In this document: positions 11,101-22,138 of the stretch, piece after piece
Layout of the letters: every line of letters begins with the position of its first letter
Position numbering within the stretch: the first letter of the stretch is position 1
Source of the DNA: Ulva prolifera
Taxonomy: Eukaryota; Chlorophyta; Ulvophyceae; Ulvales; Ulvaceae
Direction of reading: 5' to 3'
Length of the DNA: 64,000 nt
Assembly (NCBI GenBank): GCA_023078555.1
Contig: CM041201.1
Coordinates: forward strand, 191,213-255,212
Program-made: the position numbers and the translations under genes
The notes under the pieces: generated by a model
Told to the model about the DNA's origin: nothing
Database searches by the model: none
The model's input: only the letters and a program-made list of their open reading frames with translations

Positions 11101-13502
11101 CGGCGGCGTCCCGGCGTCATCCCCGGCGCCCCCCCCACCCGGCGGCGGCATCACCTGCGCCGTGTTGACGCCGGCCGTCTCCGCGGCCACAGGCGCGCGC
11201 TCCGCCGCGGCGGGAACGCCGAGGCTCCGCGGCGGCGTCGCCACGGGCCCCGGCTCGATCGGGCCGTGCTGCTCCCAAAGCGCCTGGGCCTCGAGGCGCG
11301 CCGGGGCAGCTGCCGAGAAGTCGCTGCCGCACCACACGGTGACGTTGGTGAAGCGGAAGGTGACGCCCGGGCCCCCAAGCGTGGCCGGGGACTGCAGGTC
11401 GATGTCGTACTGGACGGCGGCCTTGGCGTTGCGGACGGCGGCGACGGGGCCGACGGTCGCGCTGAAGCCCAGGCCGAGCGTCGTCAGCGCTGGGAGCGTC
11501 GGGGTGTGTTCGACGAGCTGTATACATTTCGAGGCTGGTGAGTGGGATGTGCGCCGCGGACAGTGTGGCGTTGCTAGCAATAGCGCTATTGCAGATTTGG
11601 CCTGGGCTTCCTCGAAGTTGGTAACAACAATTGGTGATTGGACGCAATGCGGGTGCAGGCGAGATGTGGGGAAGGCCGGAGTTGCAACTGATAAAGCCTT
11701 TTGCTCGGATCCGCTTCAAAGCATGACTGCATGTGTAAACGATCACATAGCCGATGTAGCGGGATGCATATGGCCTGTAGTCATCATGACCATTCAGCCA
11801 TCGTGCAATGGCCGGGAGCTGGTGGTTTGCAATCCTGAGGCGCTGTTGACATTGACATGTATGCAGAGACAGGGTTGGAAGCGAGCATGCCAGTGCAGTG
11901 CTTCAAAACTGTGATCAGCACCACAGTACCTGGCTGGCATAGCTGGCAGGCTGGCAGGCTAGCATAGCTACAGTGTATGACAAGGCCAAGCACAGCCGCA
12001 GCAATACCATGTGCAAGAGTTTGAAGCAACCATCTCCAATCGAAAATGGGCAACGCAACCTAGTGAGGCACCAGTTGCATGCGTCTGCACATGTACATCT
12101 CGAGATGTCATACTCTTCTGCAGTACATCACGAGATACATTTGTCTGTGTCGAAAAATCCCTCGAGCCTGCGTGTACATATTGCTGTGGCCGCACCGACA
12201 TATGCGCCCTGACCTGATATTCCAAGGCCCTGTGTCACTGCGAGGGGCAACAGCCCAAAATGCGCTCCGATACACCGGTGGCTGAGAGTTCTGAATGTCA
12301 GAGATGCCGCCAGGTGTGAACAGTGAGCGTCGAATCCCGCTGCGTACGTGTCACCGACGTCGACAGGTCTAGGTCATGCGACCGTGCGCACTGTGCACCT
12401 TTGACGTACAATGAGCGCTGCCGAACTGCTTACCATTTAACGCAGCTAGCCTTTGGCTTGCCTGAGCCATCACAAGAAAATATATACTGAATACTCAATG
12501 AGGAAGCCGCTGCCTGGATTTATGGCAAAGCTACTTCATGGGAATGAATGGCCCACATCAGTGGTGCCGGTCGCTTCTCATGATCATAAGTGTTGGTGGA
12601 CGCACTGAGTGAGATGTAGCGAGCGCACCACGCAAGGATATTCCAGGCTGCTGTTGGCTGCCATCACGGTGGACATTGGTGTGTTGCCGAAGAGGTGCGG
12701 CATGAGGCTGGTATCGTCGACGGACGTGACTGTTTCCCAGTGGCAGTACGTGCTCACGGCGCAGTCGATGAAAGACAGCGTAGACCCCACGCCGATCTGC
12801 AGGCCACTGCTTTCATGCCATGTAGATATTCTGCGTCCTTGGCATTGGAAGGAAAGGGCTGTATCGTCTGGTATCCGCAGTGGGCCACTTTCGTTGAAGT
12901 GGACGTCCCTGCAATTGCAAGCATGCCATCGCCGCGAGTGACAATGAATGGGCCTTTTATAGACAGGAATCGTCCGATGTGCTCCGTAGCTGCAAGCCAC
13001 TGGGGACTTGCTGCTGCGGACCAGTGACCGTGGCACATCTGAGTAAACATAGCAGTTCCCGCGCCACAGCGTAGTTCACGTCTGCTTCGATATTGCTCAG
13101 TACATCAGCTGGGTAAAAGTGTAAATGAGGCAAATTTCACATGCAACCGCCAGCCTGCGCGCGTCAGGTCGCGGGCCTATCACCAATTGGCAAGTGCTGC
13201 TGTGTGCAAATGGGTCGACGGACCTTCACATCAATCTTTCACATCGAAGACACATAATCCCAAACACTAGGCTGATCAGCTGTGCGAGCATCGCAACGCT
13301 TCCATGCCACCCTGGATTGAGAGGGAAACGCGCACCTCTCCAAACAGATTGAAAGCGGCCTGGCTGAGCTGCTGTCCAGCAGCGACAGCACCTGCGCAGA
13401 GCTGCTGACTGGAACACATTCTTCAGTGTTACTCAGCGTCCTGATGGCATGACAGCGTTGCCAGAGCAACACTAAACACGAGACAAGGCACAGTGCGCGC
13501 AT
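5102..13502 (-). CDS. Receptor-like transmembrane protein kinase
   Basis: Nine exons (transcription order) join in frame to 1131 residues: 13502-13336, 12908-12629, 11517-11061, 10702-10103, 9885-9374, 8747-8494, 8217-7920, 6368-5951 and 5511-5102. The ATG at 13502 begins a clear signal peptide (MRALCLVSCLVLLW, cleavage near residue 19). Residues about 20-285 form an ectodomain with short beta-rich repeats (LQIGVGSTLSFIDC, VTFRFTNVTVWC) of the style found in large algal receptor-kinase families. A TM helix spans residues about 288-313, is split by intron 3, and is followed by the stop-transfer SHRQRRR. The kinase has GRGGFATVYRG (about 491-501), VAVK (Lys about 511), HGDLNPSNILLK (HRD changed to HGD; Asp about 663), VSDFG (Asp about 696), GTPFYTAPEV and CLSERPSDRPTF. 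All catalytic residues are present, so it should be active, probably a TKL-type Ser/Thr or dual-specificity kinase at the plasma membrane. The tail (about 757-1131) is acidic, Ser-rich and disordered. The ligand is unknown. The exon 2/3 junction is the least certain. Confidence 0.85.
5770..5850 (+). repeat. Dispersed repeat family A, copy 1
   Basis: This copy carries the family core GGTGCTGCCCGCATTACCGCC preceded by GTTGTGTTCTTGC and followed by CTCCTTGCAACGCAC. It lies in intron 8 of the receptor kinase gene. Confidence 0.6.
5902..5920. repeat. Poly-G tract (19 G)
   Basis: An uninterrupted mononucleotide run in kinase intron 8, about 30 bases from the exon 8 donor at 5951. On the coding strand it is poly-C. 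Confidence 0.9.
6378..6420 (-). repeat. Dispersed repeat family C, partial copy
   Basis: The reverse complement of the family C tail (CAGCCCTGAAAATGCTG, then a CGGCCCAACAC-like block) is recognisable here with mismatches. It lies directly against the acceptor of kinase exon 8, which starts at 6368. Confidence 0.5.
6515..6600 (+). repeat. Dispersed repeat family A, diverged copy
   Basis: GGTGGCCCTGTGTTGG followed by CTGCCTCCTCACCTTTGTCC matches the family A layout with more mismatches. It lies in kinase intron 7. Confidence 0.4.
7181..7264. repeat. 22-bp minisatellite, four units
   Basis: Units start at 7181, 7203, 7225 and 7243 with consensus CATGCGAGAGAGGCAAGACA plus CT. The third unit lacks four bases (AGAG). 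The array lies in intron 7 of the receptor kinase. Confidence 0.9.
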
Positions 13503-14227
13503 CGATATCGGTGCGCAACAGTGCAGACGCAGCAGTCGCGCTACTGTGAAGGCTGTTTCCTCAAGATACATCGCAGAGGCAGCAACCGCCGTCTCATTGC
13601 TGCTGCGACAGCGACACTTCCCAAAAGGGGCGCACGAAATGTTGCCTCTCGCCGCTTCGACACCCAGCACGATCGAACTCGCTAGAATACATAGATCGCT
13701 ACAGCAAGGGATGAAGAAGAAAGGAGCAGTCAGACGTTGTCAGCCACCTGATGTTGGCCCCTGATCGCAGTGCATGGGCTGTGGATGCATCTCGTGTGGC
13801 AGCTGGTGGGGCATGGCGTTTGCACCGTCTCTGCGTCATCTTGCAATATTGACACAGCCGGCGCTTCAAGAGGTGAGAGGGTCGATTGTGCACATACGAG
13901 GAACGTAAGAGCAAATCAAGGAATCTGCTCATGACATTTGTACTGAGTTATCTCCGGCTCTCAGGTCAGCACTCTGCCGCACACCCGGGTGCAGCTGCGC
14001 GAAGGGCCGCTCGCGAACTCCTCACTCACTGGTGCTCAAGCTTAACTAGGGGTCCTCAGCATGCATGCACCATCATACTTACGTCGCGTCTGGCTGTCAC
14101 TGCTCGCCCAAGTTTGGTCGCACACAGCGTATCTCGAGATAGTAGGGCATCAAGAGCTGGTAGCAGTTCAATCTTGCTGCAACACTTGCGCAGTCGCGCT
14201 GCGACCGCATGCAATCATCATGCAAAA

Positions 14228-14251
14228 AGCGCCGTTTCGCGAAACGGCGCT
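14228..14251. repeat. Perfect 24-bp palindrome
   Basis: Two 12-base arms with no spacer (AGCGCCGTTTCG and its complement), about 725 bases upstream of the kinase start codon. Confidence 0.9.
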
Positions 14252-15420
14252 GCGTTCGGATAAGCAACGGAGATTGCGATGAGCACTGCCTTGACAGGTG
14301 TCAGCATTGAGCCTAGCGGTGACGCGACTTGTTCACCATGACACGCAACAGACGCTTCTCCTGGTCTGCGTTGTGAATTTTAAAAACAATCATGTCATGA
14401 CGGATGGTGCTTCCCATACGTATCGCAGAGATACATCGGCGCGTTGCCCGATCGGAGCATAGCGATGGGCGCAACATATCGCGACAGCTCTGGTCAAGCA
14501 TCTGTCTCGCATCACGAACGTGGCTGGCTCACAACCGTTGTCTGCAGGTGAGGGGCATTTGATGCATATATCGATCGCACGTCACACACAGGCCTGTAGG
14601 CAAACACAGCATAAGAAAGCTGATGATTACTGAAGGAACTTTCAGGCATAGTGCTGACCGTTCAGGCGGCATGCATATTTGAAGACAGTACTTGCTGCTA
14701 ACTTGCTTCCGATGGTGGAGTCATGATGGTCTTGCAACCAGATTTTCCGACGCTGCCTGCATGCATGGCCCCACCATGCTTCTCCCAAGCTGCCGTCGCA
14801 CGTGTGAACACATACAGCACTTGCTAAATGGCGTGCACGTGCCACACCTCGGAAGCTGAACACACATCTACATGACGATTCCGAGGGAGACTTGCGTTTT
14901 CTAGTTGAAGCGTGCGGCTCGGAACGCCTCGTGATCGATCTGCACGCTGCAGAAACAGCTGTGGACACAGAAACAGCTTTGGCCACAGCTTGACAAGGCT
15001 CCGCACAACGCGAGATCTTTTGCAATTTAAGATATGTGCACCCAATGTAGTTTCACGGCGACGCCCGTTCGTCCATGCGGCGCCGCATGTGCAGATTGCA
15101 ATGCGCACGCAAAAAAGGCACTCCAGCTGCGTTCACAATCCTAGGGATGCGCCCACTTGATTGCAGGCTGATGTCCATACATGCACCAAATCCAAGATTT
15201 TTCAACGCATCCAGACACTCGGAGCGGGTGGACGAGTCACTCGTCAATCTTGCAAGTACGGACACCAGTTGGCCATCTGTTTGAACTCAACCTCTACAGT
15301 TTTCTGTGGTAGCCTACGCATTCTGCCATGCTCTCGATGTCAATTGTCCGATAGCCACTTCAGCGGCGCGCGAACGGAGTTCCCTTGCGCTCGACGCAGT
15401 CACCCACGGCCACTGGCAGA

Positions 15421-15450
15421 CAGACCCAGCTGCCCGGGCAGCTGGGTCTG
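15421..15450. repeat. Perfect 30-bp palindrome
   Basis: Two 15-base arms (CAGACCCAGCTGCCC and its complement) with no spacer, centred on CCCGGG, in the kinase-lipase spacer. Confidence 0.9.
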
Positions 15451-16387
15451 GCCAGACCAGAGGGGCACGTGACATCTGGATCGCGAGATACGCAAACTTT
15501 GACAGCTGCGATGATAATGCACTCCAGATGGCTGACGACTGCAGCCACAGTTGCAAGTGATAGGCGCAGTGATGGGCAAAACCTGCGTTCGGAGATGGAT
15601 CGAACGTGACCAGTGCTGTTCAATAACACAGTCATCGTATCACAGCGTGTAGAGTTGGGTCCTGCTTGCCCAACACAACACTTCACTGAACTCTGCAAAT
15701 GTGCACATGGTACATGTCAGCCCATGTTCCAGCTGCCGTGGCAGCTCAGATGTACACATCTGTTGACACGCCAAGTATCTGCCAAGTATCTGCCGAGGGG
15801 CCTCAGCTGTGCCAGCCCACCCACACTGTTTCCACAGACAGGGCCAAGCCATCACAATATCACGGGCTACAGCTCTTCGATGTAGCTAGCACAGGCAGCT
15901 GCTGGGATACCTGACAATATGTACCACATGGGGAAGTGCAGCACATGTATGGTTTGATGTCATCTGCCTTCGGATCTTGATGTGGAGCAGTGGTTGTGGG
16001 GTGCACTGCATGCTTGATGCAGTCTCTGCAGAGCAGCGTGCTCATCAGCCCTGCCACAACTGTGTCATCATACTCAAGCTGTAATACATGTGTCACAGAA
16101 TGAAAGCTGATTCGTGACATTTGGTGACTACAAATCGATTGCTACCTGAGTTTCAGTTTAACCTGTTGGGGTGCTACTAGCAGGTGTTGCATGAAAATGG
16201 TGTGACTCACAGTTGGCCGACGAACTTGCTTGAGCACACTGCGGCCGCTTGTGGGGCAAGCGGGGTTTGATACAATAGTAGCGTCTGTGACCAGTGTACG
16301 GCATACATGCCAGCGGGACCGGTGGCTGAAGCTTGCATTCGACCCGTGGGCACATCCATGGCCATGTCAGGGTGGTGTGTTGGGCAA

Positions 16388-16475
16388 CTGCTGCCGTCAC
16401 ACGCACAATGTCAAGAGGGGCAGGCAGCACCGCCGTGGCAACGCACAAGAACACCACCGCCATCAGCGAGTGCGG
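16388..16475 (-). repeat. Dispersed repeat family A, copy
   Basis: The reverse complement reads GGTGGTGTTCTTGTGCGTTG, then a GGTGCTGCCTGCCCCTC core, matching the plus-oriented copies at 5770 and 17560. Confidence 0.6.
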
Positions 16476-16499
16476 ACACATGTCAAACACGTCCACAGC

Positions 16500-16612
16500 A
16501 TTCGTGCAGCGCAGGCCCACCTCACACGGCATATGTGGTCCCGTTACCTCGAAGTTGTCAATGTCCAATAGGATACGGCTCAGAAGATTCAGATTTACTT
16601 TACTTTACACAG
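16500..16612 (+). repeat. Dispersed repeat family B, 3' part
   Basis: It contains ATATGTGGTCCCGTTAC, GTTGTCAATGTCC, ATACGGCTCAGAAGATTC and a TTTACTTTAC tail, in the same order as the longer copies at 46575 and 47700. Confidence 0.6.
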
Positions 16613-17324
16613 CGCCCGGTGCATCGGAACTAATGAGTGAAGGGGGCTCATCAATGGGTCGGGGCCCGGCAGTGCCTCAGTTCAGGTGAGGATGTCGATG
16701 ATGCGCCTGTGTTATACACATGGTCATCATGCGTTTATGCACGGCCTGGGCCCAGCATGGCCTAGGCCCGGCCGCGGCAGGGCGCGGAGGCAGTGCCGCA
16801 GGTGCTCGGGCTGCGGCTTGCTGCGATGATCACTCCGGAGCGCATGCATGGACCCCTCGGCTTTGTATGAGCACCTGATAGTAAAGACCTCTTTCCCCAG
16901 CCCCTGGGCCCAGGAGCTGTGTCAACATCATCACATCAATGGACGTCGACGCATCACACTAGCTGGCTGCTGACGGCCGTGGAGCATATGGCAGCGGACA
17001 GCCCTGGGTGCACGGCATGTGCTGTGCATGCTGCCTGCTGTGCAACGCTGCAGCTACCCTTGAGAGTGTGGAAACGCCGTTGCGTTGGAAATTCAATGAT
17101 CAGCCTGAGCTGCTCTGATGGTGTGGGTCGAGGGAGCGGTAGGTGCGGTCCAGAAATGGAGAGCGGGTGGTTGCAATTGCAATCGAGCTGTAATTATAAC
17201 CAACGCATGAGTTGCAGAGCTGGCGTGCTGCGGGAGAGGCTGTCACCGTGTGTGCGTAGTCACCGGGGTGGACCATTTCTGCGAGGCCTCTCGAGACCAC
17301 ACACGGGACCGGGTCGCGGCGCGT

Positions 17325-17645
17325 AAGGGTCCAGTGGTAGAGCGGTCATATCACTGGACTGCCACGTCCGGCCATGGGGCCTCACCCGCGCATGCATCGG
17401 CCAGAACACCCCGAGCGGTGGACACATCGCACTCATGCACAGTGGGCCGCGGGGGCACCGCCAGCCCTGCACCCAGCCCCCACATGCAGCACTGGATCCT
17501 GCCCAGGCCACAAGTGGGGCTTGCCCGCGCTGGTTGCGGTTGTGGCGTGGGTGCGATGGACCTGGTTGGTGGTTGGGTTCTTGTGCGGCTTGCTGGTGCC
17601 GCAGCGCTGCCCGCCTCGCCGCCTTTGTCCTTGTAGCACAGGGCT
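17325..17645 (+). repeat. Family A, longest copy with possible tRNA-like A box
   Basis: The 3' part (about 17560-17640) is the family core ending CTTTGTCCTTGTAGCACA. About 250 bases upstream is GGTCCAGTGGTAGAGCGG (about 17328-17345), which resembles a tRNA D-arm/A-box. Whether head and tail are one element is inferred. Confidence 0.4.
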
Positions 17646-19229
17646 TAATTAATAAGGAATGTGCCGGATCTTCGGGAGGGGCGCAAGAGGACCCCAGGAC
17701 AGCTGTCTGTGTACAGATATAGAGGTGTGCCTCATACACGTGGTGCGTGAAGTCGTGAGCATCGGCGAATGTATGTGCGTGTGTGCCCGGGCTGCCGGTA
17801 CCACGTGCTCCCCCGACGGGGCCCCGAGGTTCCAACTTTCATGAGTGCACTGATTAGTTCGAAGTGCACTTTTGAACAATGCAAAGCAATGGATGTTTGC
17901 AGACCTCAAAGTGGAGTGCTCGGGTTTGCGGAGTTCATCGACTCTTTCGGAATTGCAACAGTGGTCATGTTTCGTGAGTGTGATGCCTCCAAGGCCCCGA
18001 TGACCGGGGGAAAAGGTCGCAGCTTGCCACTGCCGTGTCTGGCACACTGCATGCATGATCCACGTGGCGCATTGGCCTAAGGCTGGGCATGGTGCGGCAA
18101 CATTGAGCATCGAATTGAGCGGGCGGGCGCTGCAAGGCACCCGGAGTCGAGTGTCGTGTGGACCAGATGTGTTGTACTGGCAGTGACTGGAACCATCTGT
18201 GATCTAACGATCGTTGAACGGTGCCACACGAGAACTAGTGCAGCCACGTTTGAATGCAGCTGCTGACGTGCCTGCCAACGATGAGCCAGCGAGTAGCCTC
18301 GCTCAGGCATAACTCTCGCCATTTATGCCTCTTGCCAAACCGAAGTGATGTAGTCTCGAATGCAGCGGCTTCCCCGAGCCTATCCCGGCGAGAGCACGTC
18401 GGCAGAACATGTGCAGTTTCCACACCGAGAGAGATCGTCCAGTCGCAAAGCGTCCATAATAGTCCTCATGATCTGCAAAGGCACCAGCCTGTGGCAGAGT
18501 CAGGTAGCTGCCAGCACCTCTCAGCCCGAGAGCTGTTCCGAGAGGTGCTGCCGCTCAGAAATTTCTCCCAGCGCATGACCCCGCAGGCTGATTTGCGTTC
18601 GTGACAGTATACAATGCTGTTGTCATCAGCGCTGATGCGTATTATCAAATGCTCACCATGGAATGAGCGGGTCCGCAGTACTGCACTTGGAGCTGTGCTT
18701 GCAGACTCAAATATCGCGCATGAGTGGGTACTGCTACTGCAGCATGGATTCGTTGAGCTCTTTAGTTGAGCGAGAAGGGCTCAAACTGGTTGCTTCCGGC
18801 GACACATTTTTCACTAGATGGTGCGGCCATACCAGCTGAGGCACATCAACATGTTGACCAATCGTTGGCAGGCCACCATTGCGCATCTCGACGTAGCAAG
18901 AACGAGTCAGTATCTCTTACATGATCTTGGGCTTACGAATCAGGCGTGCATAGGTACATCGCAGAAGGCACCTTGTCAGGCTGTGTCCCTGGAGACTCAT
19001 CCATAGACCTATCACAGACGGTGTGCTCAGGCATCTGCCTCCTGTGCAGTCTGCGCATGCTCAGATATTCCGCATAAATGTCAGCGTAATCTGCCTGTGG
19101 AAATCAAGATCATTGCACACGTTCAATTACGGACTACTACCGCAGCATGGCCACTGGTCTCCACAGACTCGCCAACGAGATCTCCAGCAGCAGACACACG
19201 CCAGCCCCTCACGTCCTGCACGCTGCAGG

Positions 19230-21253
19230 ACACACGTCCGCCAGAGGCCACAGCTAGATTGCATGTGTTCATGCGTGGAGTCATGTGGAGGAGTGCAGAG
19301 CTAAACTCTGCGAGGGTCTGGCATCAGATCTCCCAGAGCTGGGCCATCCCATTTGCGCCACAGAAAACGGGCCCAGCCCCGACTGACGGCGCCAGTGAAG
19401 ACTCGAGCGAGCAAGTAACGAGTCACAAAGGCATCACGGACATGGCACAGGAGCTGTACACAGTCATCTGGCAGCACCTCCGAGAGCATCAAGGTGAGCT
19501 CTGCCCTCTCAATCTGTCTACTTGCACGAATGTTTCCTACACTATATGCCCCTCTGCTCGCCCGCTGCACTCCTCACTACAATTCCTGTGACAGGGTATG
19601 AAGCAAACATCAAAGCACGACAAAATCCTACCGTTTACCGATCGTTTTCACACCAAATGCATGATGGCAGACGTTGCGGCCACCAGCAGCCACAACGGTC
19701 CATCAACACGAGCCCATACCAGCGGTACTTCTCCCACCGCATCCCACATGCCCCTTCTATACCATCCCTGGTACTGATCGCCCGCTGCACCACTGGCGCA
19801 CAAGCTACCCTTTATGCCCAACCAACACCACCACCGCACCCCGCCAACATGTGGCCTCCACAATCACCCACACATGCGCGCATAGCACAAAGCCAAACGT
19901 TCCGGTGGCGTTGGTGTGCTTGTGCGTTGCGCCGGCGATGCTACCGGCCTCTCTGATTTCGTCCTTGCAACACACATGTTCACGTAGCGCAAGCGGGTGC
20001 CACTTGCTCCGCATCGCCGCACCTGCGCAGATCCTCATGCATGCACACGCGCACGCAGCGACCGCTGACAGCGCAGCACACAGCAGATGTCGCTTGTTCC
20101 TGCAGGCCCGGTGACGCTCGCCGGCCACTCCCTCGGCGGCACCTTCGCCAAGCTGCTGACCGCGATGCTCGTCGCCGACGGGCGCGTGCGGCAGGGGGAC
20201 GTCGCGTGCCACACGTACGGCTCGCCGGCGGCGTTCGCGACGACCGCCGGCGGCCGCGGCACCGCCGTCATGCGGCGCCTTGGCCTGCGCAACCACCAGA
20301 TCCGCAACTGGGTGCTCGACCACGACCCGATCCCCCGGGCGTGGACCGAGGCCAACGTGTACCTCCAGATGGCCCTCCAGGTGGACGTGCGTGCCTCGTT
20401 TGGTTTTTTTCCCTTCAGCCCCCGGCCTCGTAATGTCTCCACACATGCATGCATCTCCATGCATGCATGCATACACACATCGCAAAACGAGTGGAGCTGA
20501 GATCTTCAACAGCACTGCATAGCGGGCAGCTGCCACACAGCCGAGCCCTGCCCTGCCGTGCGCACACGTCCCCGGCCCACGCAATCCCACACTCATGTGT
20601 CTTCTGCTGGTGATTTGTGTGTGCAAAGACAGCACGATATCAAGCAGATGTGTATTCGCTCCGCACGAGCACGGTGCTGCGATCTGCGACAAGCTGATGC
20701 TGGACTGTGGCAGGGATGCCGTCAGGCGGGCGGATGGCTGTCCATGCATGTATGACTGCGCAGCCGCGATGGCCAACGCCGCGAATGTTTTCAGGCGCTG
20801 CGGTCCGCGTACCAGTGGGCGGAGTGGGCGGCCAAGTCCGTCGGCGCGACGCCCGTGCTGCAGCGGCTGCTCTTTCGCAACGTCGGTGACGTATACCTCC
20901 TCACGCACGACGCCGCGGCGCCCGACGGCGTGCGCTACGTCCAGCCCGCAGAGGTGGAGGAGGTGCTGGCCGCGGCACCGCCGGCGGCGACCTCCGGCGC
21001 ACCGTTCCCGGGGCCGCAGCTCGTGCGGCAGGCGCAGCAGATGCTGGAGCACGCGCACCGGTCGTACACGCACGACCTGCATGTCGCGGCGCGGCTGCGG
21101 AGGCGGCGCGAGCAGCGCGCTGCAGCAGAGCTTTCTGGTGGGGCGTCTGATGGAGGTGGTTTGGTGGAGGGGCGGGCGTTGGGTGCCGCTAACGGAGGTA
21201 AATCCCGCAGCGAGGTCGGCCTGGCGGTGGAGGAAAAGTTCCACAAGGTATGA
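19230..21253 (+). CDS. Class-3 (alpha/beta-hydrolase) lipase, 5' end open
   Basis: Three exons are supported: about 19230-19493, 20106-20380 (or 20386), and 20795-21253; upstream exons are probably missing. Exon A has HVFMRGVMWRS, matching the family's first beta strand and oxyanion region, and TSHKGITDMAQELYTVIWQHL, matching the 'hkGf' helix. Exon B starts with GPVTLAGHSLGG, the GxSxG nucleophile elbow, then CHTYGSPAAF and NWVLDHDPIPRAW, the expected acidic-residue region. Exon C holds FRNVGDVYLLTHD, a likely catalytic-His region, and a basic helical tail. The A/B junction splits a Gly codon in phase. The protein should hydrolyse acyl esters such as mono-, di- or triacylglycerols; substrate and location cannot be told. 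The final codons (AAG GTA TGA) could instead be a donor AAG/GTATGA, so the C-terminus may extend. Confidence 0.75.
19895..19980 (+). repeat. Dispersed repeat family A, copy
   Basis: GGTGGCGTTGGTGTGCTTGT, then GATGCTACCGGCCTCTC and TCGTCCTTGCAACACA. It lies in the lipase intron between 19494 and 20105. Confidence 0.6.
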
Positions 21254-21420
21254 GGGAGGTGCTGTGAGGCACATGCTGCTGTGAAGGCTCGGCGTGAGCA
21301 CTGGGACACACTAGACGGTGTTTGAAGTAGCTCTGCTTTCAGTACGTGGGGATCAGATAAGATGGGACTGTTACGTGTGCATCACATACTGAGTCATGCT
21401 AGATTGGCGTTGTTTTCGCA

Positions 21421-21425
21421 TGTAA
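21421..21425 (+). other. Candidate TGTAA polyadenylation signal for the lipase
   Basis: TGTAA lies 168 bases after the lipase stop, a plausible algal 3' UTR length. Confidence 0.4.
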
Positions 21426-22138
21426 AGCAGGTTGTCCGTGGTGTGAAGTGTATGCGCATGTGCTGGATAACTCAAGAGGATGTGTGCTTGTGGGAGTCAG
21501 GCTGGCAACAAGCTGTGGCTTGTCCAGTGACTCATTGTTGCCTTTACAATTTGTACACACACAAGACGTGCTTTGTTCAATATCAGGCTACCTGATGCAG
21601 TGCAATGCCCTGCAACAAGTTTTGTGGATAGGTCCTTGCTCGCATTTGTTCGCGCAGCATCATTGATGACTGACCCAACTCCGTGAGTGTCATTATGGAA
21701 TGGTCTCTTCGCCATAGGATTAGTGTTAGATGTCCACACAATGCCCATGCAGGGTCTTGCTGTGCAAGACTCCAGGCTCGTTGCCTCATGTGCTTCAATC
21801 AACAAGCAAGTGCCCGTTGAAGCATGCCCAACACACGGCCGAGCGTCTGAACAACTGCTTTGTCCAACGTGCACACATGCTTGTTTGCTGCCTTTGTGGC
21901 GGACGTATTTGCAGGCTTGATGCCAAGCTGCCCACCTCCTGCTCTATACAATGGATTCAGCGCTTGCGCTGGCACGCCCAATAAGCCGCATGAGGAGCCC
22001 TGCAGCAATGCCAGTCCTGAGTGAAGGTTGTCAGCGCCTGTTGGCATAATTACGCCTTCTCTTGCAGTGATAGCTACTGATGGCCCAGAGCAAAGGCGGA
22101 CCGTGGATGTGATCCGTGGATGTGATGACGCCGCATAA

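Larger units (their letters stand above)
13503..19229. other. Gene-poor spacer between kinase and lipase
   Basis: The 5' flank of the minus-strand kinase and the 5' region of the plus-strand lipase share this 5.7-kb stretch. No ORF has convincing protein features. Early lipase exons may hide here, for example near 18250-19000, but none could be supported. Two perfect palindromes and copies of repeat families A and B are present. Confidence 0.5.

Noticed and set aside
16158..16568. Minus-strand frame with an apparent TM segment
   Set aside because: The hydrophobic stretch is the translated core of repeat family A, which also appears in other frames elsewhere.
17260..17835. Minus-strand frame of about 191 codons
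   Set aside because: It overlaps the family A repeat and has no recognisable protein features.
19805..21301. Long minus-strand open frame (about 498 codons)
   Set aside because: It is the antisense shadow of the lipase exons and their intron; the plus strand carries the GHSLGG motif and phased splice sites.
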